Source: an uncultured Flavobacteriales bacterium
GTDB taxonomy: Bacteria; Bacteroidota; Bacteroidia; Flavobacteriales_G; Salibacteraceae
DNA length: 64,000 nt
Direction of reading: 5' to 3'
Assembly: GCA_905479105.1 (NCBI GenBank)
Contig: CAJQLE010000005.1
Coordinates: forward strand, 235,733 to 299,732
Part shown: positions 1 through 7,858 of the stretch, in pieces
Layout: each line of letters begins with the position of its first letter
Position numbering within the stretch: the first letter of the stretch is position 1
Program-made: the position numbers and the translations under genes
Notes under the pieces: generated by a model
Databases searched by the model: none
Told to the model about the DNA's origin: nothing
The model's input: the letters and a program-made list of their open reading frames with translations, nothing else

Positions 1-355
1 CCGCCCAAAGAAGAAAAATAGTGGTGAAACCCCAATAACCATAAAGAACCAAGAAACTAGTCGCGGTCATTTCAAACAAAAATGCGCTTCCTCCAAAAGC
101 TGTCAAACACAAGGCTGAAGCAATAAGTATCCGCGGTGAAAAACGATCAGCTAAAGGACCGCCAAAGAAGTAAGAAACAATCGCAACAATCCCGTAAACT
201 GAAAAGGCAGATCCAAGCTCAAGGTTTGTAAGGTTAAATTCAGAAAGAATTGATGGTCTGAATATTCTTGGAAGTACAAAGGGCAAAAAGAATATTGCCT
301 CACCAGAAACAATCAACAAGAATAGCACTAGCGGATTTCTTTGAGCTTTAGGCAT
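1..355 (-). CDS. MFS transporter, N-terminal part (3' end outside window)
   Basis: Reverse-strand reading gives an open frame from an ATG at 355 to the window edge, about 118 residues. It shows an N-terminal membrane segment (LVLFLLIVSGEAIFFLPF), a second around residues 48-60 and the motif GGPLADRFSPR near residues 64-74. That motif is the loop 2-3 signature (motif A) of the major facilitator superfamily. At least three membrane helices are visible, so an inner-membrane secondary transporter is a safe call. The substrate cannot be read from this fragment. It diverges from the nuclease gene at 399 across 43 bases, so the two promoters must lie close together or within coding sequence. Confidence 0.8.
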   Translation of the reverse strand, partial: MPKAQRNPLVLFLLIVSGEAIFFLPFVLPRIFRPSILSEFNLTNLELGSAFSVYGIVAIVSYFFGGPLADRFSPRILIASALCLTAFGGSAFLFEMTATSFLVLYGYWGFTTIFLLWA

Positions 356-398
356 GCCGCAAATATGTACAACTTGAAAAACAACGATCATTGTAGGA

Positions 399-1361
399 AT
401 GAAAAACCTCATATTATTCATTCTTTTTATCGCCCAATTCACTGCAAATGGACAACAAGTTGTGCTTCACACAGCTTATTCATTACTCTATTCTGAAGAA
501 CACGAACAGGCCATGTGGGTAGCTTACACGCTCACTAAAGAGGAGACGATAGCTCAATTTTCACGTTCAGATAATTTCAGGCCTGATCCTATGATTGAGA
601 GCAAATCTGCAGATGATCTAGACTACAAAGGATCTGGATTTGATCGAGGTCATCTTGCTCCAGCCGCTGACATGGCTTGGTCTGCTGACGTCATGAGTGA
701 GTCATTTTTTTACAGTAATATGAGCCCTCAAAATCCATCTTTTAATCGTGGGATTTGGAAAAAATTGGAAGAGCAAATCCGCTCATGGGCAGTAGTTTAT
801 GACTCTATACAAATTGTCACAGGTCCTGTTCTCACTGCTGATTTATCTCAAATCGGACCGAATAAAGTCTCTATCCCAAAATACTATTACAAAGCAATTC
901 TTGACAACCGTGAAGGGCGCCAGCAAGCGATTGGATTTGTAATGGCGAATGAGAAAATCATATGGCCTATTCGCAATTATGCGGTCAGTATTGACAGTGT
1001 AGAAAAAATCACCGGAATAGACTTCTTTGAGGGTCTAGAAGGTGAATTAGAACAGAAGTTAGAATCAGAGATTTGCACCGATTGCTGGGATTGGTCCATT
1101 ACGAAAATCTCGAACCCTAACCCATCTCACTCTAATTCAACTCAATGCCAAGGCAAAACACAAAACGGAGAGAGATGCTTGATTAGAACTAAAAATGAAA
1201 GTGGGTTTTGTCATGTTCACCAAAACGAAGTACCTGCAAAAGAACAAGTATCGAAACGGTCAACTACTGTGAGATGCATTGGAAGCACCAAAGCAGGCAA
1301 TCAATGCAAGCACATGACTTACAGCCCGAATAGTAGGTGTTTTCAGCACGGTGGGGATTGA
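399..1361 (+). CDS. Secreted DNA/RNA non-specific endonuclease with two C-terminal Cys/His motifs
   Basis: A 320-residue protein with a signal peptide (MKNLILFILFIAQFTANGQ). The NUC1 (Serratia nuclease) core carries the DRGH motif at residues 82-85, with H85 as the expected general base. N116 and E124 match in spacing the Mg-binding Asn and the Glu of the family, so it should be an active metal-dependent nuclease outside the cytoplasm. After the core, residues 250-274 and 293-317 each hold the pattern C-x9-C-x10-C-x2-H, which looks like a duplicated small zinc-binding module. The start has an AGGA just upstream. The gene converges on the minus gene at 1363. Nuclease call is firm; role (nutrient scavenging, eDNA removal) is inference. 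Confidence 0.88.
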   Translation: MKNLILFILFIAQFTANGQQVVLHTAYSLLYSEEHEQAMWVAYTLTKEETIAQFSRSDNFRPDPMIESKSADDLDYKGSGFDRGHLAPAADMAWSADVMSESFFYSNMSPQNPSFNRGIWKKLEEQIRSWAVVYDSIQIVTGPVLTADLSQIGPNKVSIPKYYYKAILDNREGRQQAIGFVMANEKIIWPIRNYAVSIDSVEKITGIDFFEGLEGELEQKLESEICTDCWDWSITKISNPNPSHSNSTQCQGKTQNGERCLIRTKNESGFCHVHQNEVPAKEQVSKRSTTVRCIGSTKAGNQCKHMTYSPNSRCFQHGGD

Positions 1362-1362
1362 T

Positions 1363-2001
1363 CTATTCCGCGATAATAGTCATACCAATGAGTTCATCTC
1401 GAGTGCTGGCAACTACGACATAGATTCCTTGCGCCACTCTATCGTCAGCTAAGATCACTAGTTTGCCATCAACCAATTTTAGACGTTCACTGATGTAAAC
1501 CTCCTCGCCTTGATAGTTTCTTAGAACTAGAAGCAACTTCTGATCATGATAGTCAGAAAGGTTTATAACTTTAGTATTCGGGTCATTGGGATCGATTGGA
1601 ACAATCATGGTTCCCTTTTGCACTCTGTCCAAGCCATAGAATACTGGAGCTACTCCAGAAAAAGCGCTGTCTTTATCTCCAATGATTTGCTTGATTCTAT
1701 AATAAGACCAACCTAAATATGGATCATAATCAACTTCGAAGTATTCCATCGCCTTTGGCTCATCAACTCCTCCATCAATTAGCTTAAACGTCTCAAAGGT
1801 CTTAGCATCTTGACTGCGCTGAATTTCATACGTAAAAATTTCATTTCTCGAAAGCGTTGACCAAGTAATCTTAATATGATCTTCATGACCGTAAACTGTG
1901 AAGTCCGTCAGTTTTGAATTTTGGGTATTCCAATCACCAGGGTTTGGTTGGCTGAAAAACAATTCAATAAAAAATAACAGAATGAGACTTAAGGTTTTCA
2001 T
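1363..2001 (-). CDS. Secreted protein with fibronectin-III-like domain
   Basis: About 212 residues when started at the ATG at 2001, which begins directly with a signal peptide (MKTLSLILLFFIELFFS); the longer frame to 2019 would add six residues ahead of it. Residues near 35-85 (IKITWSTLSRNEIFTYEIQ, then a YYRIKQI strand) match the Fn3-like beta-sandwich common in Bacteroidota secreted proteins. The C-terminus ends GIYVVVASTRDELIGMTII, which resembles a short, weak type A sorting domain of type IX secretion substrates. Function is unknown. It lies tail-to-tail with the nuclease gene, with one base between stops, and no terminator is visible. Confidence 0.7.
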   Translation of the reverse strand: MKTLSLILLFFIELFFSQPNPGDWNTQNSKLTDFTVYGHEDHIKITWSTLSRNEIFTYEIQRSQDAKTFETFKLIDGGVDEPKAMEYFEVDYDPYLGWSYYRIKQIIGDKDSAFSGVAPVFYGLDRVQKGTMIVPIDPNDPNTKVINLSDYHDQKLLLVLRNYQGEEVYISERLKLVDGKLVILADDRVAQGIYVVVASTRDELIGMTIIAE

Positions 2002-2079
2002 AAAAAATTCAGCGGTCAATGCGACTGCTTATGCATTTTAAAGGTTGCAATATAATGACAATTGGCCTATACGTGAAAA

Positions 2080-2334
2080 TCATGCCAAAGGGTTTCCTCG
2101 TGTTCTAAAATACTCAACCAAGGAATAAAGTGAAACAGCAGTCCATGCTCCTTCCAGAATAATAAATGGCCAGTAATTCAAGAAATAAGATGCAAATCCA
2201 GCCACCACTGCACCTACTAGGTTTAGTAAAATATACGCCAATCCTTTTGAGTCGATAACATTTAGTGCCACCAAAAAATAAGCAAGCAACAAAACAAAGA
2301 CGCCAACTGTTCCTATCCAATCAGTTAAATTCAT
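2080..2334 (-). CDS. Small CBU_0592-like membrane protein
   Basis: An 84-residue protein with three predicted membrane helices (about residues 6-24, 31-50 and 54-72) and a short charged C-terminus. Sequence style (DWIGTVGVFVLLLAYFL, then AYILLNLVGA) matches the CBU_0592 family of small membrane proteins, whose function is unknown. It has 45 bases upstream to the divergent glycosylase gene start at 2384 plus a GCGCAAAGTAAAC patch at its 5' side that reads as TACTTTG on the minus strand, a near match to the Bacteroidota -7 box. Family call rests on recognition only. Confidence 0.65.
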   Translation of the reverse strand: MNLTDWIGTVGVFVLLLAYFLVALNVIDSKGLAYILLNLVGAVVAGFASYFLNYWPFIILEGAWTAVSLYSLVEYFRTRGNPLA

Positions 2335-2383
2335 AAGCGCAAAGTAAACCTAGTTTAGCAATAGCGAAAGCATAAGATTCAGA

Positions 2384-2980
2384 ATGAAAGAGGCATTGTT
2401 CCACTTACAAAAGGACAAACATCTTAGTGAGATCATTGATCTAGTATCACTTCGTGTTCCAGAGCAGCACCCCGATGTGTATTTCACCTTGCTTCGCTCG
2501 ATTGTTGAGCAGCAGCTAAGTCTAAAAGCTGCTGCAACTATTTGGAAACGCTTTCTTGATTTGTTTGATGACTACCCTCACCCCCATATTATTCTCAGTA
2601 AAGACAATGATTACATTAAAAATTGTGGACTTTCCTATCAAAAGGTCAATTACATTAAAAACATTGCCCAATTTGCAATAGATGATGACTTAAGCGATGA
2701 TTACATCAATAGCCTGAGCGATGAAGAAGCCCTGAAATATCTCACACAAATAAAAGGCGTTGGAAAGTGGACGACAGAAATGATATTGATGTTCTCGATG
2801 GGAAGAAAAGACGTGTTTCCAGTTGACGACTTGGTCATTCGAAAAGCCATGATCAGTTTGTATGATCTTAAGAGCGAAAAACGCGCTCAAATAAATGAAA
2901 TGGAGAAGATAGCAACAAACTGGAGCCCTTTTAGAAGTTATGCGTGCTTCATTTTATGGGATTGGAAAGATGGGAAGTAG
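2384..2980 (+). CDS. DNA-3-methyladenine glycosylase, AlkA-like HhH-GPD family
   Basis: A 198-residue base-excision repair glycosylase that removes alkylated purines from DNA. The helix-hairpin-helix is visible at residues 120-137 (LTQIKGVGKWTTEMILMF), followed by the Gly-Pro-Asp region FPVDDLVIRKA; D148 or D149 is the expected catalytic aspartate. Residues 35-50 (TLLRSIVEQQLSLKAA) match the conserved helix of the same family. It lacks the N-terminal beta domain of E. coli AlkA, so it is the short form usual in Bacteroidota. No iron-sulfur cysteine cluster is present, which argues against endonuclease III or MutY. It appears to be a single-gene unit divergent from the small membrane protein. 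Confidence 0.88.
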   Translation: MKEALFHLQKDKHLSEIIDLVSLRVPEQHPDVYFTLLRSIVEQQLSLKAAATIWKRFLDLFDDYPHPHIILSKDNDYIKNCGLSYQKVNYIKNIAQFAIDDDLSDDYINSLSDEEALKYLTQIKGVGKWTTEMILMFSMGRKDVFPVDDLVIRKAMISLYDLKSEKRAQINEMEKIATNWSPFRSYACFILWDWKDGK

Positions 2981-3061
2981 GCCTAAGTGCTAAGAACACT
3001 TAACACCAGGTCTTCTTTGTCAAGAAAAAGCCTAATTTACGCTTAACAAACAAAAAAGAAC

Positions 3062-3292
3062 ATGCATAGAAGTTTAGAAGATTTTGAACAAAAGCTTAAA
3101 GAGTTTTTTGATCGCCACGACCCAGATAAAAAGTCTATATCACATGCTATTGCTAAGCATTTTTTGAATCATCAGGACGAAGTATTTGAGCACCTTTCTG
3201 ATTTGTATCATGAGAAAGAAGGAATTCACGTTACAGAAGACTCAATTTTCAACACATCGTTTGGCCCTAGCTCAGGAGCAACCCCTTACTAG
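3062..3292 (+). CDS. Small hypothetical protein
   Basis: A 76-residue soluble protein, rich in acidic residues and histidine (FFDRHDPDKKSISHAIAK), with predicted helices and no membrane segment or signal peptide. I do not recognise the family. It is likely real: the codon use is like its neighbours, no longer ORF competes on either strand, and it fills the space between two clear genes. The C-terminal tail (FGPSSGATPY) looks disordered. Confidence 0.5.
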   Translation: MHRSLEDFEQKLKEFFDRHDPDKKSISHAIAKHFLNHQDEVFEHLSDLYHEKEGIHVTEDSIFNTSFGPSSGATPY

Positions 3293-3301
3293 CGTTCAAG
3301 T

Positions 3302-3364
3302 ATGAAGGCGACCAACATCGTCATTGGAGCGATTTTCCTAGTTTTTGCCTTTTTAATCACCTGA
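3302..3364 (+). pseudogene. Short membrane-helix ORF, possible remnant of a TMEM220-like gene
   Basis: Nine bases after the previous stop lies a 20-codon frame, MKATNIVIGAIFLVFAFLIT, ending in TGA. It reads as the first transmembrane helix of a small membrane protein, and resembles the start of the Bacteroidota transmembrane-220 family (a helix that normally runs on into NDPD). Nothing in any frame downstream continues the family before the helicase gene at 3414. It may be a decayed stub or simply a tiny peptide; the evidence is the match of one helix only. Confidence 0.3.
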
Positions 3365-3413
3365 TATTTGGTGCTTTTCATTCTTTGAAAACTCCATACA
3401 TTGCAAGCTCTCT

Positions 3414-5675
3414 ATGGAAACAAACGAGCTATTAGAAACTGCCGCGCGTTTTGTAAATAATACCAACGCAAACATCTTTTTGACAGGAAAAGCAGGAACA
3501 GGTAAAACAACCTTTCTGCACGAGCTTGCGAAAAAAACACACAAAAGATTCGTTATTGTCGCCCCCACTGGAATTGCTGCATTAAACGCAAAAGGTGTTA
3601 CTATTCATTCGCAATTTCTACTTCCGTTGGGCACCTTCTTACCTGTTCGAGATCCATCTGGAGAGCACTCTGATGGCGCTAGAGTTTTCACGCAATACAC
3701 GTTAGCAAGAAAGCATCCTTTGAATGCAGCAAGAAAACAAGTTCTACGTGATATCGATTTGCTGATCATCGATGAAGTGAGCATGCTTCGGGCAGACGTG
3801 TTAGACGCCATTGACTATCGATTAAAATCTGCCAAGCGCAATTACAATGAAGCATTTGGTGGTGTGCAAGTCTTGATGATAGGCGACTTGTATCAACTGC
3901 CTCCTGTGGTGAAAGACCACGAGTGGTCGATACTTAGAAACCATTATCAAAGCTCCTTTTTCTTTGATGCGCTCGCTTTGAAAGAAAGTGGATTTGTCTA
4001 CATCGAATTGGAGAAAATATTCCGCCAACAAGATGATGTATTCATCCGTATCCTGAATAATTTGCGGAACAACATTGCAACCCAAGACGACATTGCTGAG
4101 CTCAATAAGCACTATCAAGAAAACGTAAATAACAATCCTATTCCCGAAGTAGTGACCCTCACTACGCATAACTACAGGGCTGATGATATTAACAGATCAG
4201 CTCTTAATGCAATTGATAAAAAGGCCTTCACCTACAGCGCTGAAATAGAAGGCGATTTTCCTGAATCAATGTATCCAGTGGAAACAGAACTTCAACTCAA
4301 AGTTGGAGCTCAAGTGATGTTCATTAAAAACGACAGTTCAGAAGGTAAATATTTTAACGGGAAACTGGCTACCATTAAAGATTTAAATGGACTGAGTATT
4401 ACGGTAGAACTTCATGGAGAAAAGGAAGATTTTGTTCTTCGTCAAGAAAAATGGGAAAATAAAAAGTATACAGTCGACTCAAAATCAAAAGAGCTCGAAG
4501 AAGAAATAGTAGGATCATTCATGCAGTTCCCGATCAAGCTCGCTTGGGCTATTACGGTTCATAAAAGCCAAGGACTCACCTTCGATAAAGCCGTTATTGA
4601 TGTCGGAAAAGCGTTTGCTCCTGGTCAAGTTTATGTCGCCTTATCTCGCCTCAGAAGTTTAGATGGATTGATACTAGGAACACGCATTAACCCACGAGTG
4701 ATATCCAGCGATGCTCAGGTCATTGACTTTAGTAAACGTAAAGACACTCAAACTGACTTAGGCGAGCTACTCAGTAAAGGCCAACGGCATTATCTCTATC
4801 ATTTAGTAGAGTCGGCATTTGACTTTTCAGCAATCGTTTCTCAATTGGCGCAACGAAACTCAGACAAACTTTCTAAGACAGAATTTGAAGATGAAAGCAT
4901 GCGCTCAGCTCTTCAGAACATCGAATCTAGGTTTACTAAAGAAAAAGAAAATACCGAAAGATTTAGGCGACAACTCTTTGGGTTAATACAGCAAGCTGAG
5001 CCGCCTCAATTAATTGAGCGCATAGAAAAAGGAAGCGCCTACTACACCAAACTTTTTGAAAGTAGCCTCACTGAACTTTTTACGCATATTGCAGAGGTAA
5101 AACAGTTTACTAAGACCAAAACATACCTCAATTTTCTCCTCGAAATTGATCAGTTACTGATGAAGCACTTTATGGAGATAAATACAGTATCCTACATCAC
5201 AAAATGCGTGCTCGATGGAACTGAAATTGATAAAACATCTGATGCTCATGCAACAGTGAAAACCTTCAGACAAAAATTACTTGCCGACTCTGAAGCTTTT
5301 GCCGAAGACAAGGCGTCATCTAGCAAGCTAAAAACTGGTAAAAAGAGAAAGGGCACGGGAAAAAAAGTGAAAGGCGAAACCTATAAAGTGAGCTTAGAAT
5401 TGTTCAAAGAAGAATGGACCATTGAGCAAATAGCAGAGAAACGAGGCATGAGTGAATCCACCATCGAAGGTCACGCTGCCAAACTAATCGGTGATGGTGA
5501 TTTGGAAGTAAGCCATTTTATGCCCGAAGACATTACAAAAGAAATATCAAAGGCAATTGCTACTTCTGATGGAAAAGGGATCGGTTCAGTAGTAGCTTCT
5601 TTAAATGGTAAATTCACCTTTGGACAAGTTCGAATGGTACTGGCTGTAATGCAGAGAACCACAAAAAATAAATAA
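3414..5675 (+). CDS. PIF1-like superfamily 1B helicase with C-terminal HTH domain
   Basis: A 753-residue protein. Walker A is GKAGTGKTT at residues 25-33, Walker B is LLIIDEVSM with D120-E121, and the motif VHKSQGLTF near residue 382 is the UvrD/RecD C-terminal (motif V/VI) signature. Residues 620-660 are Lys-rich and disordered. The last 100 residues (FKEEWTIEQIAEKRGMSEST and following) form the HTH_40 domain found at the end of RecQ-like and PIF1-like helicases. Expected role is 5'-3' DNA unwinding in replication or recombination. The architecture, helicase plus HTH_40 at about 750 residues, is common in Bacteroidota. The start ATG lies after a 49-base spacer from the stub ORF. Confidence 0.87.
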   Translation: METNELLETAARFVNNTNANIFLTGKAGTGKTTFLHELAKKTHKRFVIVAPTGIAALNAKGVTIHSQFLLPLGTFLPVRDPSGEHSDGARVFTQYTLARKHPLNAARKQVLRDIDLLIIDEVSMLRADVLDAIDYRLKSAKRNYNEAFGGVQVLMIGDLYQLPPVVKDHEWSILRNHYQSSFFFDALALKESGFVYIELEKIFRQQDDVFIRILNNLRNNIATQDDIAELNKHYQENVNNNPIPEVVTLTTHNYRADDINRSALNAIDKKAFTYSAEIEGDFPESMYPVETELQLKVGAQVMFIKNDSSEGKYFNGKLATIKDLNGLSITVELHGEKEDFVLRQEKWENKKYTVDSKSKELEEEIVGSFMQFPIKLAWAITVHKSQGLTFDKAVIDVGKAFAPGQVYVALSRLRSLDGLILGTRINPRVISSDAQVIDFSKRKDTQTDLGELLSKGQRHYLYHLVESAFDFSAIVSQLAQRNSDKLSKTEFEDESMRSALQNIESRFTKEKENTERFRRQLFGLIQQAEPPQLIERIEKGSAYYTKLFESSLTELFTHIAEVKQFTKTKTYLNFLLEIDQLLMKHFMEINTVSYITKCVLDGTEIDKTSDAHATVKTFRQKLLADSEAFAEDKASSSKLKTGKKRKGTGKKVKGETYKVSLELFKEEWTIEQIAEKRGMSESTIEGHAAKLIGDGDLEVSHFMPEDITKEISKAIATSDGKGIGSVVASLNGKFTFGQVRMVLAVMQRTTKNK

Positions 5676-5679
5676 TAGA

Positions 5680-5916
5680 AATCAGCCGATACTGAAAAAG
5701 TCTTTGAGGCCACTCAAAATACTCTGAGACGATAAGAATGAAAAATAAAACGATCAAGAAAGCGACAATAGAAACGCGAATTGCAACCTTTCGCTTGTGC
5801 ACTTGGTCAAATTGCTTTGTAGCTTCTAAATAAACTGGCACTGAACCTAACGGATCAATAATCGCAATCAAGAATAGTATGGTGGTGAAAATCTCCGTCA
5901 CAATCAAAATGTACAT
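5680..5916 (-). pseudogene. Truncated marC-family gene remnant
   Basis: From an ATG at 5916 the minus strand codes for the N-terminus of a MarC-family membrane protein: a helix (EIFTTILFLIAIIDPLGSVP), the conserved loop, then VAIRVSIVAFLIVLFFILI. Homology ends near residue 60; the usual protein is about 200 residues with six helices. Beyond residue 60 the frame runs as unrelated residues over the end of the helicase gene. A shift of one base near 5723 gives QSILSGLKDFFSIG and then a stop, more MarC-like but still short. The stretch 5676-6091 holds no intact gene; apart from this remnant, 5917-6091 shows only AT-rich sequence without a recognisable element. Confidence 0.65.
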
Positions 5917-6091
5917 CCAAGGTATAAGTCAGCGACTTCACCCCAGAAATGTTTATCGATTCTGAATATTTAATTCATCTCTCTCTCAAATCCATTGAAA
6001 GGTGTTTACGAGGGTTTTATCTAAAAACACATCAATTACAAAATAAAACACCAAATAATAGGGTTAATTCAAAATAATAACCTAAGTAAAT

Positions 6092-6946
6092 ATGATTTAT
6101 CGATTCATTATTCTTTGCGCCATACTAATCTTTTCATTTTCAATTCCAGCGCGTGCCGAAGTACAAGCCATTGAGCATCTGTTAATCTCAGGAAAGCTCA
6201 ATCTTGATATATCGAGCCTAGGAAGTCACCGTGAAAACTGTATAAGAGTTATCGCAACAAATCTTAGTAATGAAGCACTATTTACTAGGATAGAACCCGG
6301 AAGAATTCTAGTATCAAATGACATTAATGTTCAGGACATCATTGTTACCCAAGAAATGATAATAGCTCTTGCTCCAAAGGATGAGGTTACAAAACAAGCC
6401 TTTGGGTTTTGTTGCCAAAACCAAAACTCTGGCCCGAGCGAAGGCACCAATTTCAAATTAGGTAAGATGAGCTCATATGGTTTACTCGACATTGCAAAAT
6501 ACCTCAATAAACACAGAGAGTTAAATGGTGATGTTCAGCAGCACGCCATTTGGGTGATGTCAGATTGCTCGCCAATAAGTTCAATATCACAATATGATGA
6601 GGAAAGTCAAGAATTGGTAAGAATGATCTCTGATAATCTTGGAGTAAAAGCTCCATGGTACATCACCGAACATCGATTAAGCGCAGATCAACTATTCTCT
6701 AAAAAAGTAGATCGAATCAGGGGCAAAATGGATTTTAAAGTAAGTGAATACGACAAAATCAAAGTGATCGTAATGGATCAAAACAATCGTGTTATAAAAA
6801 TCATTCTATCTCCAACTGTATATGGACCTGGAAATTATCAATTACCATTAGACTTATTCGTGAACTTTTGGGAATCAGGAGACTACAATGTTGTCTTTCA
6901 AGGAGAAAAAGGAGATGTAATTGGTAGTTATGATTTCACCATTTAA
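6092..6946 (+). CDS. Secreted protein of unknown function with thioester-domain-like Cys and Gln motifs
   Basis: A 284-residue protein with a signal peptide cleaved after about residue 22 (IPARAEVQA). Residues 103-110 read AFGFCCQN and residues 147-154 read DVQQHAIW. The pair, an aromatic followed by Cys and then QxAIW, recalls the Cys and Gln motifs of the TIE/thioester adhesin domain, although the spacing of about 43 residues is short. The C-terminal 80 residues (KIKVIVMDQNNRVIKIIL, ending YDFTI) look like a beta-sandwich of the FlgD/sorting-domain kind. I cannot name a family. The next gene begins 60 bases on, also secreted, so the two may be co-transcribed. Confidence 0.6.
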   Translation: MIYRFIILCAILIFSFSIPARAEVQAIEHLLISGKLNLDISSLGSHRENCIRVIATNLSNEALFTRIEPGRILVSNDINVQDIIVTQEMIIALAPKDEVTKQAFGFCCQNQNSGPSEGTNFKLGKMSSYGLLDIAKYLNKHRELNGDVQQHAIWVMSDCSPISSISQYDEESQELVRMISDNLGVKAPWYITEHRLSADQLFSKKVDRIRGKMDFKVSEYDKIKVIVMDQNNRVIKIILSPTVYGPGNYQLPLDLFVNFWESGDYNVVFQGEKGDVIGSYDFTI

Positions 6947-7006
6947 CATTCATAGTCTTGATAAAATTAGCACCTTACGGCTTGTTTAGATTGACTTTAG
7001 AAAACA

Positions 7007-7858
7007 GTGAAATTGACAATTATACTCCACAAAGATTTCCTCAGACTGATCATCGTAGTCTTCACATTCACTCTTTCTCTTCAGACGTTCGCGCAGAACA
7101 CATCTCACCGAAAAGGAACGATTTCAGCCTATTGGGGGTACAATAGAGGTTGGTTTTCTAATTCAAACATTCGCTTTTGGGGAAGCAACTATGATTTTAC
7201 ACTTGACAAAGTTTCCGCCAAAGACCGACAATCAAAGTTTGATTTAAACACCTATTTCGGCATTTCCAATATCACTATTCCGCAATACGACATAAGACTT
7301 GGCTATGCCTTAACTGATCATTGGGATATAACAATGGGCACTGATTATATGAAATACGTTGTCGTAGAAAATCAAACTGCGGTTATTTCCGGGGAAATCG
7401 CGGAGAGTAATTCGAGGTTTGATGGCACATATGATAATGACAAGATTCTATTAAGCCCTGATTTTTTACACTTCGAGCATACGGATGGTTTGAACTATTG
7501 GAATATTGAGGCAAGGAGATTTGACGAAATTCTTTCTTACAAAAAGGTGTCTTTTAACCTAACAGAAGGAGGCGGAGTCGGTGTTTTAATACCGAGAACA
7601 AACACCACTTTATTGAAGAATGACCGTTATGATGAGTTTCATTTGGCAGGATATGGCTTAAGCGCAGTAGTAGCTGCAAACATTACGTTCTTCAAACATT
7701 TCTTCATTCAAACCGAGTTAAAAGGAGGCTTCCTCCACATGCCGGATATACGGACTACTATGTTTCCTGAAGATAGAGCTAGTCAGCACTTCTTTTTCAC
7801 CCAATGGAATGTTGTTGGTGGAGTACAGTTTGATTTGACTCCGAATAGATCAATTTAG
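7007..7858 (+). CDS. Predicted outer-membrane beta-barrel protein
   Basis: A 283-residue protein from a GTG start, with a signal peptide ending LSLQTFAQ at about residue 30. The body alternates hydrophobic and polar residues with many aromatic girdle residues (AYWGYNRGWFSNSNIRFWG; YDIRLGYALTDHWDITMG; FIQTELKGGF), the pattern of an outer-membrane barrel. The C-terminus ends VVGGVQFDL followed by a short tail. No enzymatic motif was seen. It overlaps the convergent gene at 7850 by nine bases. Function is unknown. Confidence 0.65.
   Translation: MKLTIILHKDFLRLIIVVFTFTLSLQTFAQNTSHRKGTISAYWGYNRGWFSNSNIRFWGSNYDFTLDKVSAKDRQSKFDLNTYFGISNITIPQYDIRLGYALTDHWDITMGTDYMKYVVVENQTAVISGEIAESNSRFDGTYDNDKILLSPDFLHFEHTDGLNYWNIEARRFDEILSYKKVSFNLTEGGGVGVLIPRTNTTLLKNDRYDEFHLAGYGLSAVVAANITFFKHFFIQTELKGGFLHMPDIRTTMFPEDRASQHFFFTQWNVVGGVQFDLTPNRSI

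Noticed and set aside
3822..4169. Minus-strand ORF of 115 codons inside the helicase gene
   Set aside because: It is antisense to a strongly conserved helicase domain, has no family features and no promoter.
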